Origin: Luteimonas fraxinea
Lineage (GTDB): Bacteria > Pseudomonadota > Gammaproteobacteria > Xanthomonadales > Xanthomonadaceae
Assembly (NCBI RefSeq): GCF_021233355.1
Contig: NZ_CP089507.1
Span: 3,473,001 to 3,537,000 of the forward strand
Length of the DNA: 64,000 nucleotides
Reading direction: 5' to 3'
Shown here: positions 38,679 to 47,089 of the stretch, piece by piece
Numbering within the stretch: position 1 is the first letter of the stretch
Layout of the letters: each line of letters opens with the position of its first letter
The notes under the pieces: generated by a model
Told to the model about the DNA's origin: nothing
The model's database searches: none
The model's input: only the letters and a program-made list of their open reading frames with translations
Position numbers and translations under genes: made by a program

Positions 38679-39445
38679 GCCGCCGCATCATTCCCTGTCT
38701 CGACGTGCGCGAGGGGCGCGTGGTCAAGGGCGTGCGTTTCCGCGATCACGTCGACATGGGCGACATCGTCGATCTCGCGCTGCGCTATCGCGACGAGGGC
38801 GCCGACGAACTTGTGTTCTACGACATCTCGGCCAGCCCGCAGGGCCGCTCGGTCGATCGCGGCTGGGTGGAGCGCGTGTCGCGGCTGATCGACATTCCGT
38901 TCTGCGTCGCCGGCGGCATCCGCGACGTCGACACCGCACGCGCGGTGCTGCACGCCGGCGCCGACAAGATTTCGATCAATACACCTGCGCTGGAGCGTCC
39001 CGCGCTGATCTCCGAGCTCGCCGAAGCCTTCGGCGTGCAGTGCGTGGTCGTCGGCATCGATTCGATCCGCGAAACCGACGGCGAATGGCGCGTGCGCAGC
39101 TACACCGGTGATCCCGACCGCACCCGCGAACTGCCGATCCGCACGCTCGACTGGATCGCCGAGGCCGTGCGCCTGGGCGCAGGCGAGGTCGTCCTCAACT
39201 GCATGGACAACGACGGCGTGCGCACCGGCTACGACATCGCCCAGCTGCAGGCCGCGCGCGCGGTGTGTCCGGTGCCGCTGATTGCATCCGGAGGGGCGGG
39301 TGCATCCGTACACTTCGCCGCTGCCTTCATCGATGCCGATGTCGACGGCGCGCTCGCGGCCAGCGTGTTCCACAGCGGCCGCATCGCCATCCCCGCGCTC
39401 AAGCGCGAACTGGCCGATCAGGCCATCGACATCAGACTCCAATGA
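38672..39445 (+). CDS. hisF: Imidazole glycerol phosphate synthase, cyclase subunit
   Basis: TIM-barrel partner of HisH, 257 residues. Catalytic D11 in [14 protein letters not shown] and the second aspartate in [14 protein letters not shown]; phosphate loops [10 protein letters not shown] and [13 protein letters not shown] overlap with hisIE. Confidence 0.97.
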   Translation: MLSRRIIPCLDVREGRVVKGVRFRDHVDMGDIVDLALRYRDEGADELVFYDISASPQGRSVDRGWVERVSRLIDIPFCVAGGIRDVDTARAVLHAGADKISINTPALERPALISELAEAFGVQCVVVGIDSIRETDGEWRVRSYTGDPDRTRELPIRTLDWIAEAVRLGAGEVVLNCMDNDGVRTGYDIAQLQAARAVCPVPLIASGGAGASVHFAAAFIDADVDGALAASVFHSGRIAIPALKRELADQAIDIRLQ

Positions 39446-40077
39446 CCGAACCGCAGGACGACACCCCCGCCATCGCCATCGCCCCCGACGTCGACACGCT
39501 CGACTGGTCCAAGGGCGACGGTCTGCTCCCCGCCGTCGTGCAGGACGCCGCCACGCTGCGCGTGCTGATGCTCGGCTACATGGATCGCGCCGCTTTCGCC
39601 GAAACCCTGCGCCGCGGTGAGGTCACCTTCTTCAGCCGCAGCAAGAACCGCCTGTGGACCAAGGGCGAACAGTCCGGGCACACGCTCGAGCTCGTCTCGA
39701 TGGAAGCCGATTGCGATGCCGACACGCTGCTGGTGCTGGCCTCGCCGCGCGGTCCGACCTGCCATCTGCAGCGCCCGAGTTGTTTTCCGACCGCGCCGGC
39801 CGGCGTCCTCGCCGGACTCGACGCGCTGATCGAGACCCGCGAGCGCGAACGCCCCGAAGGCAGCTACACGACCCGCCTGTTCGAAGGCGGCGTGCGCCGC
39901 ATCGCGCAGAAGGTCGGCGAGGAGGGCGTCGAAACCGCACTTGCCGCGCTGGTGCAGACCGACGACGAGCTGCTGGGCGAGGGCGCGGACCTGCTGTATC
40001 ACCTGATCGTGCTGCTGCGCGCGCGCGGCCTGTCGCTGGCCGATGTCGAGCGGGTGCTGACGGCGCGGGGCAGCTGA
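39442..40077 (+). CDS. hisI: Bifunctional phosphoribosyl-AMP cyclohydrolase / phosphoribosyl-ATP pyrophosphatase
   Basis: 211 residues. The N-terminal HisI part (about 20-120) has [28 protein letters not shown], the metal aspartates in [10 protein letters not shown] and zinc cysteine in [11 protein letters not shown]. The C-terminal HisE part (about 125-211) has [14 protein letters not shown] and [13 protein letters not shown]. It ends the his operon. No terminator was seen in the following 146 bp. Confidence 0.97.
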   Translation: MTEPQDDTPAIAIAPDVDTLDWSKGDGLLPAVVQDAATLRVLMLGYMDRAAFAETLRRGEVTFFSRSKNRLWTKGEQSGHTLELVSMEADCDADTLLVLASPRGPTCHLQRPSCFPTAPAGVLAGLDALIETRERERPEGSYTTRLFEGGVRRIAQKVGEEGVETALAALVQTDDELLGEGADLLYHLIVLLRARGLSLADVERVLTARGS

Positions 40078-40223
40078 GGGCGGGCGGGGCGCATCATCGC
40101 GGGATTCGTGTCTTCGATGACGGCGCCCGTGCCCACCGACCACCCCGTTGTCCTGACGCCCCATCGGAACGCACCGTGTGCCGCGATTGCCGGCGTTCGG
40201 TCGGTGCTAGCTGCGATCCGGCC

Positions 40224-40787
40224 ATGACCGCCGACACCGCAAGCGCGACTTCGCCACACGGCTGGCCCGCGGATTTCCACGCCACCGATGTACGCGCCAC
40301 GATGCTGTCCGACGGGGATGCGGATCTGTTCGTCGCCCTGTACGCCGATCCCGGGACGATGCGACATGTCGCGCCCGTGCTCGATCATCACGCCGCGACC
40401 CGGGCGTTCGCAGCGGCGCGGCGGCAGATGCAGGCCGCCCCGTCGGTCGCGCGTTACTGGCGGCTCGACACCGTTTCAGGCGCGCGAGGGCTGCTGTCCC
40501 TCGTGCCCGACGCTGATGGCCGCGCCGCAGAGACCGGCCTGCTGCTGCCCCCGGCAATGCAGGCGCAGGGCGTGGCCACCACCGCGCTCGGTCATCTGTG
40601 CGATGCCGTGCTCCGCGTCGGCGCATTCGATGCGCTGTGGACCCGGCATCGCGTCGGCCATGCGGCGGCAATGGGTCTGATGCAGCGCCTGGGCTTCGTG
40701 CCGGAAGCGCCCGCCGATGGCTGGCAGCGTTGGCGCCTCGATCGCCGGACCTGGCGCGCGCTTGTGGACGCACCGCCCGCCGACTAG
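40224..40787 (+). CDS. GNAT-family N-acetyltransferase next to the borosin locus
   Basis: 187 residues of RimJ/L type: ATMLSDGDADLFVALYADPGTMRHV at the start, QGVATTALGHLCD as the acetyl-CoA loop region, and GLMQRLGFVPE near the end. Same strand as the peptide methyltransferase, which begins 28 bp after its stop. It could acetylate the methylated peptide, give self-resistance, or be unrelated. A promoter-like sequence inside its 3' end suggests that the methyltransferase can also be transcribed separately. Confidence 0.82.
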   Translation: MTADTASATSPHGWPADFHATDVRATMLSDGDADLFVALYADPGTMRHVAPVLDHHAATRAFAAARRQMQAAPSVARYWRLDTVSGARGLLSLVPDADGRAAETGLLLPPAMQAQGVATTALGHLCDAVLRVGAFDALWTRHRVGHAAAMGLMQRLGFVPEAPADGWQRWRLDRRTWRALVDAPPAD

Positions 40788-40790
40788 ATT
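40762..40790 (+). promoter_or_regulatory. Candidate promoter of the borosin genes
   Basis: TTGTGG (40762-40767), exactly 17 bp, then TAGATT (40785-40790), overlapping the stop of the GNAT gene. The methyltransferase ATG is 26 bp further on, with its own ribosome site. Confidence 0.5.
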
Positions 40791-40815
40791 CCGCGCTCGC
40801 ACAGGGGAAATCGCG

Positions 40816-41616
40816 ATGGAGAGCAAGGGCCGGCTGGCATGTGTCGGGGTCGGGATGATGCTCGGCGCGCATCTGGGTCCGCGCGCACGGCGCCACATCG
40901 AAACGGCCGACGTCGTGTTCGTCGCCGTGTCCGATCCGCTGGTCGAACTGTGGGTGCAGCGCATGAACCCCGCTGTCCGCAGCCTGCAGCCGTTCTACCG
41001 TGCAGGCCGCTCCCGGCACCGCAGCTACGCCGACATGGTCGCCGCGATAATGGCCGAGGTGCGCGCCGGCCACGACGTCTGCGGCGCGTTCTACGGCCAT
41101 CCGGGCGTCTTCGCCCGGGTGCCGCACCAGGCGATTGCCGCCGCCCGGGCCGAGGGCTTCGAGGCCGTCATGGAGCCGGGGATTTCGGCAGAGGACTGTC
41201 TCTACGCGGATCTGGGTGTGGATCCCGGAGATGTCGGCTGCCAGCACTACGAGGCGAGCCAGTTCCTGTTCTATCGCCGGATCATCGATCCGTCCGCCTG
41301 GCTGGTGTTGTGGCAGGTCGGCGTGGCCGGAATCCGTGACACAGGCCGTTTCCAGAACACACGGGAGGAGCGGGCCATGCTCGTCCACCGGCTCGGCCGG
41401 GATTACCCGCCTGAACATGTTGTGACGCTCTACGAAGCTGCTACGCTTCCCACCGTGCGGCCGCGCGTCGAGCGGCTGCCGCTCGGGGAACTCGTGGATG
41501 CCAGGCTGCACCAGCACACCACGCTGGTGGTGCCGCCGGCTCGGGCGATGGAGCGGGAAGTGGGGATGGAATGCGAGCCGGTGCGTCCGGCCCGTGTTCC
41601 GCAAGCGGACGACTGA
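40816..41616 (+). CDS. Borosin peptide backbone alpha-N-methyltransferase (SonM/OphMA-like, split type)
   Basis: 266 residues of the tetrapyrrole-methylase fold, close to the length of stand-alone SonM of Shewanella. Start GRLACVGVGMMLG is the SAM-enzyme N-terminus. AFYGHPGVFARVPHQA, MEPGISAEDCLYADLG, HYEASQFLFYRR and VERLPLGEL match recalled SonM segments. Y61, R67, Y71 and Y93 stand at the exact spacing of OphMA Y66, R72, Y76 and Y98. No precursor is fused at the C-terminus; a separate peptide follows after 21 bp. Ribosome site AGGGGAA. SAM-dependent methylation of peptide amide nitrogens is inferred. Confidence 0.9.
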   Translation: MESKGRLACVGVGMMLGAHLGPRARRHIETADVVFVAVSDPLVELWVQRMNPAVRSLQPFYRAGRSRHRSYADMVAAIMAEVRAGHDVCGAFYGHPGVFARVPHQAIAAARAEGFEAVMEPGISAEDCLYADLGVDPGDVGCQHYEASQFLFYRRIIDPSAWLVLWQVGVAGIRDTGRFQNTREERAMLVHRLGRDYPPEHVVTLYEAATLPTVRPRVERLPLGELVDARLHQHTTLVVPPARAMEREVGMECEPVRPARVPQADD

Positions 41617-41637
41617 AACAGAACGCAGGGGAACTGC

Positions 41638-41889
41638 ATGCTGGACGTTGTGGCGTTGCTGGAATCGGCGGGCGCGGGCACGGCTTTCGACCGTGTGGAC
41701 GCCAACGTGGCCGATGCGGTGCAGGCGTTTCTGGCCGAAGGAGCCGACGTGCCCACGGTCGTCGCCTGCATGATCATGACCCCCGACGACGGGCAGAGCG
41801 AGCCGGCGCAGGACGAACCCGATCAGGACGATGACGGTGGCGATCAGGATGGGCAGGACAGGGATGCGCCGGGCGAACGCACCGTCTGA
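41638..41889 (+). CDS. Putative split-borosin precursor peptide
   Basis: 83 residues, ribosome site AGGGGAA as for the methyltransferase. Residues 1-37 look like a small helical recognition domain (MLDVVALLESAGAG, then DANVADAVQAFLAEG). Next comes a hydrophobic patch VVACMIM (41-47), then TPDDGQ and a very acidic Asp/Gln/Glu-rich tail (50-83). The layout, helical leader then beta-prone patch near the C-terminus, resembles SonA, where Leu and Ile in the core are N-methylated. The core is proposed to start near V41. The leader is shorter than SonA's. The frame overlaps possible starts of the next gene. Confidence 0.75.
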   Translation: MLDVVALLESAGAGTAFDRVDANVADAVQAFLAEGADVPTVVACMIMTPDDGQSEPAQDEPDQDDDGGDQDGQDRDAPGERTV

Positions 41890-43750
41890 CGTGCGGCCTG
41901 GCGTTGCGCGATCCCGACGATCGCGCGCGCGCTGGCTCAGCTGCGTGCTGCTGCTGGGGCTCGTATGTCCGACGCATGTGTTCGCGAGCGAGGCGCTCGA
42001 TGCATTGATCGACGAGGCGACGACCCTGCGGACGTCGGACCCGAAGCGTGTCGACGCTTTGCTCGACCAGATGTCCGGCATGCTGGCCGGCGCCACGACA
42101 AGCCAGCGCGACCAGGTCCGCATCCTGCGCGCGCACCGGATGATGACGAGCGGCCAGTCCGCGCGCGCGATCGAAGAGCTGACGGACCTGCTGTCCTCGA
42201 CGACCGATCCGGTCGCGCGTTTCGAGACCGCGTCGATGCTGGCGAACGTGTACGCGGTGCAGCGGCGGTTCGAGGATTCGCTGCGCATGCTCGAGACGAT
42301 GCTGCCGATCGCCGAGCAGGTCGGCGATACCCAGCTTCGCCACCGCGGGCTCATGGTCGCGGCCATCGTCTACAACCAGGTCGGTGAGTTCCGCCTCGCG
42401 CGCCAGTACGCCGAGCGGGTGCTGCGCGACGATCCCGCAGGCCGCAATGCCTGCGCGGCGGGCGGCGTGATCCTGGAGGCCATGAACGGGATCGGCCAGC
42501 ATTTCACCGACGGGTTCGGCCAGGAATCGCTGGCGCGCTGCGAATCGCAGGGCGAGCCGATCTTCTCCGGCTTCGTCCGTCTGCATATCGCGCGCCAGTG
42601 GGAAACGCAGGACCGGCAGGCGGAAGCGTTGCCGATGCTCAGTGGCGGCCTGGCCGATGTCGAACGCACCGGGTACCCCTTCCTGATCGCGCAGACCCGC
42701 GCCGCGCTCGCAGCGCTCGCGCAACACGCGGGACGACGGACGGCCGCACGCATGCATGCCGAGGCCGCGCTCGCGAACAGCCACGACGCCAACGCCACCG
42801 AGGCGCGCGTCACCGCGCACCGCGTCCAGTACGAACTCGCGATGGCGGATCACGATCCGGTCGCTGCGCTGGCCGCCTATCGGCTCTACACCGATGCCGA
42901 GCGCGCCCATTTCAACGACATCAAATCGCGCGAGATGGCCTACCAGGTCGTGCGTCACCAGTCGCTGCAGCAGGCGCAGCAGATCGAACTGCTGCACCAG
43001 AAGAACCAGCTGCTGGTGCTGCAGCAGAACGTCACCGAGCAGCGTGCGCGCAGCTGGCTGCTGCTCGCGCTGGTGCTGGTCGGACTGGTCGCCTCCGTGG
43101 GCTACTGGGCCTACAAGACCAAGCGCATGCAGCTCAGGCTCAAGCGCATGACCGAGACCGATGCGCTGACCGGCATCTTCAACCGGCAGCATTTTGCCGA
43201 ACGTGCGACCGCGGCGCTGCTGCAATGCGAGCGCGACGGCCTGCCGGCGACGCTGGTGATGTTCGATCTTGACCACTTCAAACAGGTTAACGACCGGCAC
43301 GGCCATGCCGCCGGCGACTGGGCACTGCGCCAGATCGCCGAAGCCGTGCAGCCGCTGTGTCGCGGAATGGACGCGTTCGGGCGGCTCGGCGGCGAAGAGT
43401 TCGCGATGCTGCTGCCGGGGCTGGACGCATCGGCGGCCGTGCGTCTGGCGGGCGATGCGCAGGCACGCTTCGCTGCGATCGATACCGCCGCGGCGGGTTA
43501 CGGCTTCCGGCTCGCGGCGAGTTTCGGTGTCGCGGAAACCCGGCAGGGCGGCTATGCGCTGGCGACGTTGCTCAGTCACGCCGACCAGGCGATGTACGCC
43601 GCCAAGCGTGGCGGGCGCCGGCAGGTGCGTGTGTACGCGCCCGGCATCGACGATGCGAACGCGGTGGTGGAGACGATCGAACTGCTGCGCGAGATCGTGC
43701 GCGAGCCGGTCACGTTGGCGGACGTGCCGCCCCGCCGCGCGATTGCCTGA
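41864..43750 (+). CDS. Membrane diguanylate cyclase with TPR-like sensor
   Basis: 628 residues from ATG 41864 (alternatives: ATG 41831, GTG 41891). A basic N-terminus and signal peptide (cleaved near HVFA-SEA) are followed by an exported alpha-helical TPR-like region (~50-360), a coiled coil (HQSLQQAQQIELLHQKNQ...), one transmembrane helix (SWLLLALVLVGLVASVGYW), and a GGDEF domain with TDALTGIFNRQHF, FDLDHFKQVND and GRLGGEEFA. It should make c-di-GMP from GTP in response to a periplasmic cue. It overlaps or abuts the borosin precursor, and could activate PgaCD. Convergent with the ALDH gene. Confidence 0.88.
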   Translation: MRRANAPSDVRPGVARSRRSRARWLSCVLLLGLVCPTHVFASEALDALIDEATTLRTSDPKRVDALLDQMSGMLAGATTSQRDQVRILRAHRMMTSGQSARAIEELTDLLSSTTDPVARFETASMLANVYAVQRRFEDSLRMLETMLPIAEQVGDTQLRHRGLMVAAIVYNQVGEFRLARQYAERVLRDDPAGRNACAAGGVILEAMNGIGQHFTDGFGQESLARCESQGEPIFSGFVRLHIARQWETQDRQAEALPMLSGGLADVERTGYPFLIAQTRAALAALAQHAGRRTAARMHAEAALANSHDANATEARVTAHRVQYELAMADHDPVAALAAYRLYTDAERAHFNDIKSREMAYQVVRHQSLQQAQQIELLHQKNQLLVLQQNVTEQRARSWLLLALVLVGLVASVGYWAYKTKRMQLRLKRMTETDALTGIFNRQHFAERATAALLQCERDGLPATLVMFDLDHFKQVNDRHGHAAGDWALRQIAEAVQPLCRGMDAFGRLGGEEFAMLLPGLDASAAVRLAGDAQARFAAIDTAAAGYGFRLAASFGVAETRQGGYALATLLSHADQAMYAAKRGGRRQVRVYAPGIDDANAVVETIELLREIVREPVTLADVPPRRAIA

Positions 43751-43771
43751 TCGCGCGACGGATCGCCGGCC

Positions 43772-45238
43772 TCAGGCCGGGTCGCGGATCACCAGCAGGC
43801 GTTCCTCGGTCATGTCGCGGATCGCGTACTTCACGCCTTCGCGGCCGCAGCCCGAATCCTTGATGCCGCCGTAGGGCATGTTGTCGACGCGGAAGCTCGG
43901 CACGTCGCCGACCACTACGCCGCCGGCTTCGATCCTGTCCCACGCGCGCATCGCGTGGGACAGGTTGCCGGTGAACACGCCGGCCTGCAGGCCGAAGTCG
44001 CTGTCGTTCACCCGCGCGATCGCCTCGTCGAAACTGTCGACCGGTTCAAGCAACGCGACCGGGCCGAATACTTCCTTGCGCTCCAGGTCGGCGTCGCGCG
44101 GGACCTTCTCCAGCAGCGTCGCGGGAATGATGTTGCCCTCGCGCTTGCCGCCGGCAATGACCTTGGCGCCGGCCTTGCGTGCGGCGTCGATCCAGGACTC
44201 GATGCGGTCGGCCGCGTCGCTGTCGATCACCGGGCCGACGAACGTGTTCTCGTCGCGCGGATCGCCACTGCGCAGCGCGCTGATCGCCTTCTTGAGCTTG
44301 CGACGCAGCGCCTCGTGCACCGTGCGATGCGCGTAGATGCGCTGGACGCCAATGCAACTCTGGCCAGACTGGTAATAGGCGCCGAACACCAGACGTTCGA
44401 CCACCTTGTCCAGCGGCAGGCCGGGATCCTCGTCGACGATGCAGGCCGCGTTGCCGCCGAGTTCCAGTACGACTTTCTTCTTGCCTGCGCGCGCCTTGAG
44501 GTCCCAGCCGATCAGGCCGCCGGTGAAGCTCAGCAGCGCGATGCGCTCGTCCTCGGTCAGCGCCGCTGCATCTTCATTGCTGCACGGGATCACCGAGAAC
44601 GCGCCCTTGGGCAGATCGGTCTCGGCCAGGATCTCGCCGATGATCAGCGCGCCGACCGGCGTCTTCGCTGCCGGCTTGAGCACGAACGGACAACCCGCCG
44701 CGATCGCCGGTGCGACCTTGTGCGCGACCAGGTTCAAGGGGAAGTTGAACGGCGTGATGAAGCTGCACACGCCGATCGGCACGCGCTTGACCATGCCGCG
44801 ATAGCCACGCGTGCGTTCCGAGATCTGCAGCTCGATGAACTCGCCTTCGCTGCGGGTGGCTTCGCCGGCCGCGATGCGGAAGGTGTCGATCAGGCGCGTG
44901 ACTTCACCGCGCGCATCCTTGATCGGCTTGCCGGCCTCGATGCACAGCGCGAGCGCGAGTTCGTCGAAACGTTCCTCGAAGCGGCGCACGCAGTGTTCGA
45001 GCACGTCGCGACGCTTGTCCGGCGGGAAGTCGGCCATCGGTCCGCGCGCCTTGTGTGCGGCGACGATCGCCTTGCGGATCGCAGCGGCGTCGCCCATCGC
45101 GACGCGCGTGGCAACCTTACCGCTGTACTTGTCGCGCACCTCGAGATCGGTGTTCGCGGCAACTGCGGCGTTGGCGAGGTAGTAGGGGTAGCTGCGGGCA
45201 AGGCCGGTGGGCTTGCGGGCGGTCTTCTTCGTGGCCAT
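43772..45238 (-). CDS. NAD(P)-dependent aldehyde dehydrogenase
   Basis: 488 residues of the ALDH superfamily: ITPFNFPLNLVAHK cofactor region, FTGG, the general base in LELGGNAACIV and the nucleophile in YYQSGQSCIGVQRI, then KEVFGPVALLEP. The subgroup recalls glyceraldehyde-3-phosphate/lactaldehyde-type dehydrogenases, substrate unknown. It is 42 bp downstream of the ThDP-enzyme gene on the same strand; the pair may convert a 2-oxoacid-derived aldehyde. Confidence 0.88.
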   Translation of the reverse strand: MATKKTARKPTGLARSYPYYLANAAVAANTDLEVRDKYSGKVATRVAMGDAAAIRKAIVAAHKARGPMADFPPDKRRDVLEHCVRRFEERFDELALALCIEAGKPIKDARGEVTRLIDTFRIAAGEATRSEGEFIELQISERTRGYRGMVKRVPIGVCSFITPFNFPLNLVAHKVAPAIAAGCPFVLKPAAKTPVGALIIGEILAETDLPKGAFSVIPCSNEDAAALTEDERIALLSFTGGLIGWDLKARAGKKKVVLELGGNAACIVDEDPGLPLDKVVERLVFGAYYQSGQSCIGVQRIYAHRTVHEALRRKLKKAISALRSGDPRDENTFVGPVIDSDAADRIESWIDAARKAGAKVIAGGKREGNIIPATLLEKVPRDADLERKEVFGPVALLEPVDSFDEAIARVNDSDFGLQAGVFTGNLSHAMRAWDRIEAGGVVVGDVPSFRVDNMPYGGIKDSGCGREGVKYAIRDMTEERLLVIRDPA

Positions 45239-45280
45239 GGGGCGCTCCGGAATCGGACGAAAGGAAAAACGCGGCGCGGA

Positions 45281-46930
45281 TCAGTCGATCGCGGCGCTGC
45301 GCTCGGGAATTTCGGTGTTGAGCAGGGCGTCGTCGTCGCCGTAGTCGATGGCGAGATCGATCAGATCCACGCCCGGTGTGTCCAGCGCGGTGCGCAGGAC
45401 GTCGGCGAAGGCCGCGGCGCTGTCCGGACGATGGCCGCGCGCGCCGTAGCTCTCTGCGTAGCGCACGAAATCAGGGTTGCCATAGTCCATGCCGTAGACG
45501 GGGTAATCCTCGTGCTGCTGCTTCCACTTGATCATGCCGTAGGCATCGTCGCGCAGCACGATGACCACGAGATCAAGCTTCAGACGCACTGCGGTTTCGA
45601 GCTCCTGCGAATTCATCATGAAACCGCCGTCGCCGCAGACCGCGACGATCTTGCGGTCCTCATGCACCAGCTTCGCGGCGATTGCTGACGGCAAGCCTGC
45701 GCCCATCGTCGCCAGCGCGTTGTCGAGCAGCAGGGTGTTCGGCGCACGGCAGCGGTCATTGCGCGCGAACCACAGCTTGTAGAGGCCGTTGTCGAGACAG
45801 ACGATGTCATGCGGATCGAGCGCGTCGCGCAGCGTCTTGACCAGATGCGGGCCGTGCACGGGAAAGCGGTCGTCGGCGGCAAGCGCGGCGATGTTCTCGC
45901 ACAGCGCCGTGCGCACCCGATCGAAGAACGCGAAGTCCCAATGCGCCTGCGGTGCATCCAGCGCTTCGGCGAGCTGCCAGACCGTGTTGGCGATGTCGCC
46001 AACGACCTCGATCTGCGGGAAATACACCTGGTCGACGACGGCGCTCTCGTAGTTCACGTGGATCACCGTGCGCCGGCCGCTGCGCATGAAGAACGGCGGC
46101 TTCTCGATGACGTCGTGACCGATGTTGACGATGCAGTCGGCCGCGTCGATCGCGCGGTGCACGAAATCCTTGTCCGACAGCGCGGCGGTACCGAGCCACA
46201 GCGGATGCGTTTCGTCGAGCACGCCCTTGCCCATCTGCGTGCTGAAGAACGGGATGCCGAGCCGGTCGACGAAGGCGCGCAGCATCTTCGCCGTGGTCTT
46301 GCGGTTGGCGCCCGCGCCGATCATCAGCAGCGGATGCTTGGCATTGCTGATGGCTTCCGCCGCGTGGGCGATCGCCTTGTGCTCGGCCAGTGGTCGGCGC
46401 GTATAGGGCGCGGGCAGGAGACGCGCATCGGTATCGTCGCCGGCGATGTCCTGTGGCAGTTCGAGATGGGTCGCGCCGGGACGTTCTTCTTCCGCACGCT
46501 GGAACGCATCGCGTACGCGCGCCGGAATGGCATCGGCGGACACCAGCTGATGCGTCGACTTGGTCAGCGGCCGCATCATGTCGACGACGTCGACGATCTG
46601 GAAATGGCCCTGCTTGCTGGTGCGGATCGGCTTCTGCCCGGTGATCATCAGCATCGGCATCGCGCCGAGCTGCGCATAGGCGGCCGGCGTGACGAGATTG
46701 GTCGCGCCGGGGCCGAGCGTCGACAGGCACACGCCGGCCTGACCGGTCAGGCGCCCGTAGGTCGCGGCCATGAAGCCGGCGGCCTGCTCGTGACGGGTGA
46801 GGACGAGCGCGATGTCGGACGCGCGCAGGGATTCGAGCAGGTCGAGGTTTTCCTCGCCGGGAATGCCGAAGACGTGGGTCACGCCCTCGGCTTCGAGCGC
46901 CTGGACGAACAGATCGGACGCCTTGGTCAT
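45281..46930 (-). CDS. Acetolactate synthase-like thiamine-diphosphate enzyme
   Basis: 549 residues. The N-terminal Pyr domain has GIPGEENLDLLESL with the ThDP glutamate, then RHEQAAGFMAATYGRLTG and STLGPGATNLV. A central nucleotide-like domain follows. The C-terminal PP domain has MGAGLPSAIAAK and the Mg/ThDP motif GDGGFMMNSQE. It resembles the catabolic/AlsS branch; whether it makes acetolactate or acts on another 2-oxoacid cannot be read. ATG 46930 gives the family start MTKASDLFVQALEAEGV. No ilvN-type small subunit is adjacent. Confidence 0.87.
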   Translation of the reverse strand: MTKASDLFVQALEAEGVTHVFGIPGEENLDLLESLRASDIALVLTRHEQAAGFMAATYGRLTGQAGVCLSTLGPGATNLVTPAAYAQLGAMPMLMITGQKPIRTSKQGHFQIVDVVDMMRPLTKSTHQLVSADAIPARVRDAFQRAEEERPGATHLELPQDIAGDDTDARLLPAPYTRRPLAEHKAIAHAAEAISNAKHPLLMIGAGANRKTTAKMLRAFVDRLGIPFFSTQMGKGVLDETHPLWLGTAALSDKDFVHRAIDAADCIVNIGHDVIEKPPFFMRSGRRTVIHVNYESAVVDQVYFPQIEVVGDIANTVWQLAEALDAPQAHWDFAFFDRVRTALCENIAALAADDRFPVHGPHLVKTLRDALDPHDIVCLDNGLYKLWFARNDRCRAPNTLLLDNALATMGAGLPSAIAAKLVHEDRKIVAVCGDGGFMMNSQELETAVRLKLDLVVIVLRDDAYGMIKWKQQHEDYPVYGMDYGNPDFVRYAESYGARGHRPDSAAAFADVLRTALDTPGVDLIDLAIDYGDDDALLNTEIPERSAAID

Positions 46931-47089
46931 CGTGCGGGAACTCCGTCGTGACGTGGGCGCCCAGCATGACAGCGGCGGCGTGAGCGGCGGGCGAGATGGG
47001 GCGGAACGCTGCGTCCGGTCCGCATGCAAGGCCAGCCGGGTCGCTGCGGCCGCGCAGGCACGTGATGCCCGGTCAGGACAGCGCCCGGA

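Noticed and set aside
40078..40223. A terminator after hisIE
   Set aside because: No stem followed by a T-run was found in the 146 bp before the GNAT gene.
40816..41616. Calling the methyltransferase a cobalamin or siroheme pathway enzyme
   Set aside because: No other tetrapyrrole genes are near, and the Tyr/Arg/Tyr/Tyr set plus EASQFLFY and ERLPLGEL segments fit borosin methyltransferases instead.
46931..47089. A small gene between the ThDP enzyme and xseA
   Set aside because: Short frames exist, but none has a ribosome site or recognisable composition; nothing supported in these 159 bp.
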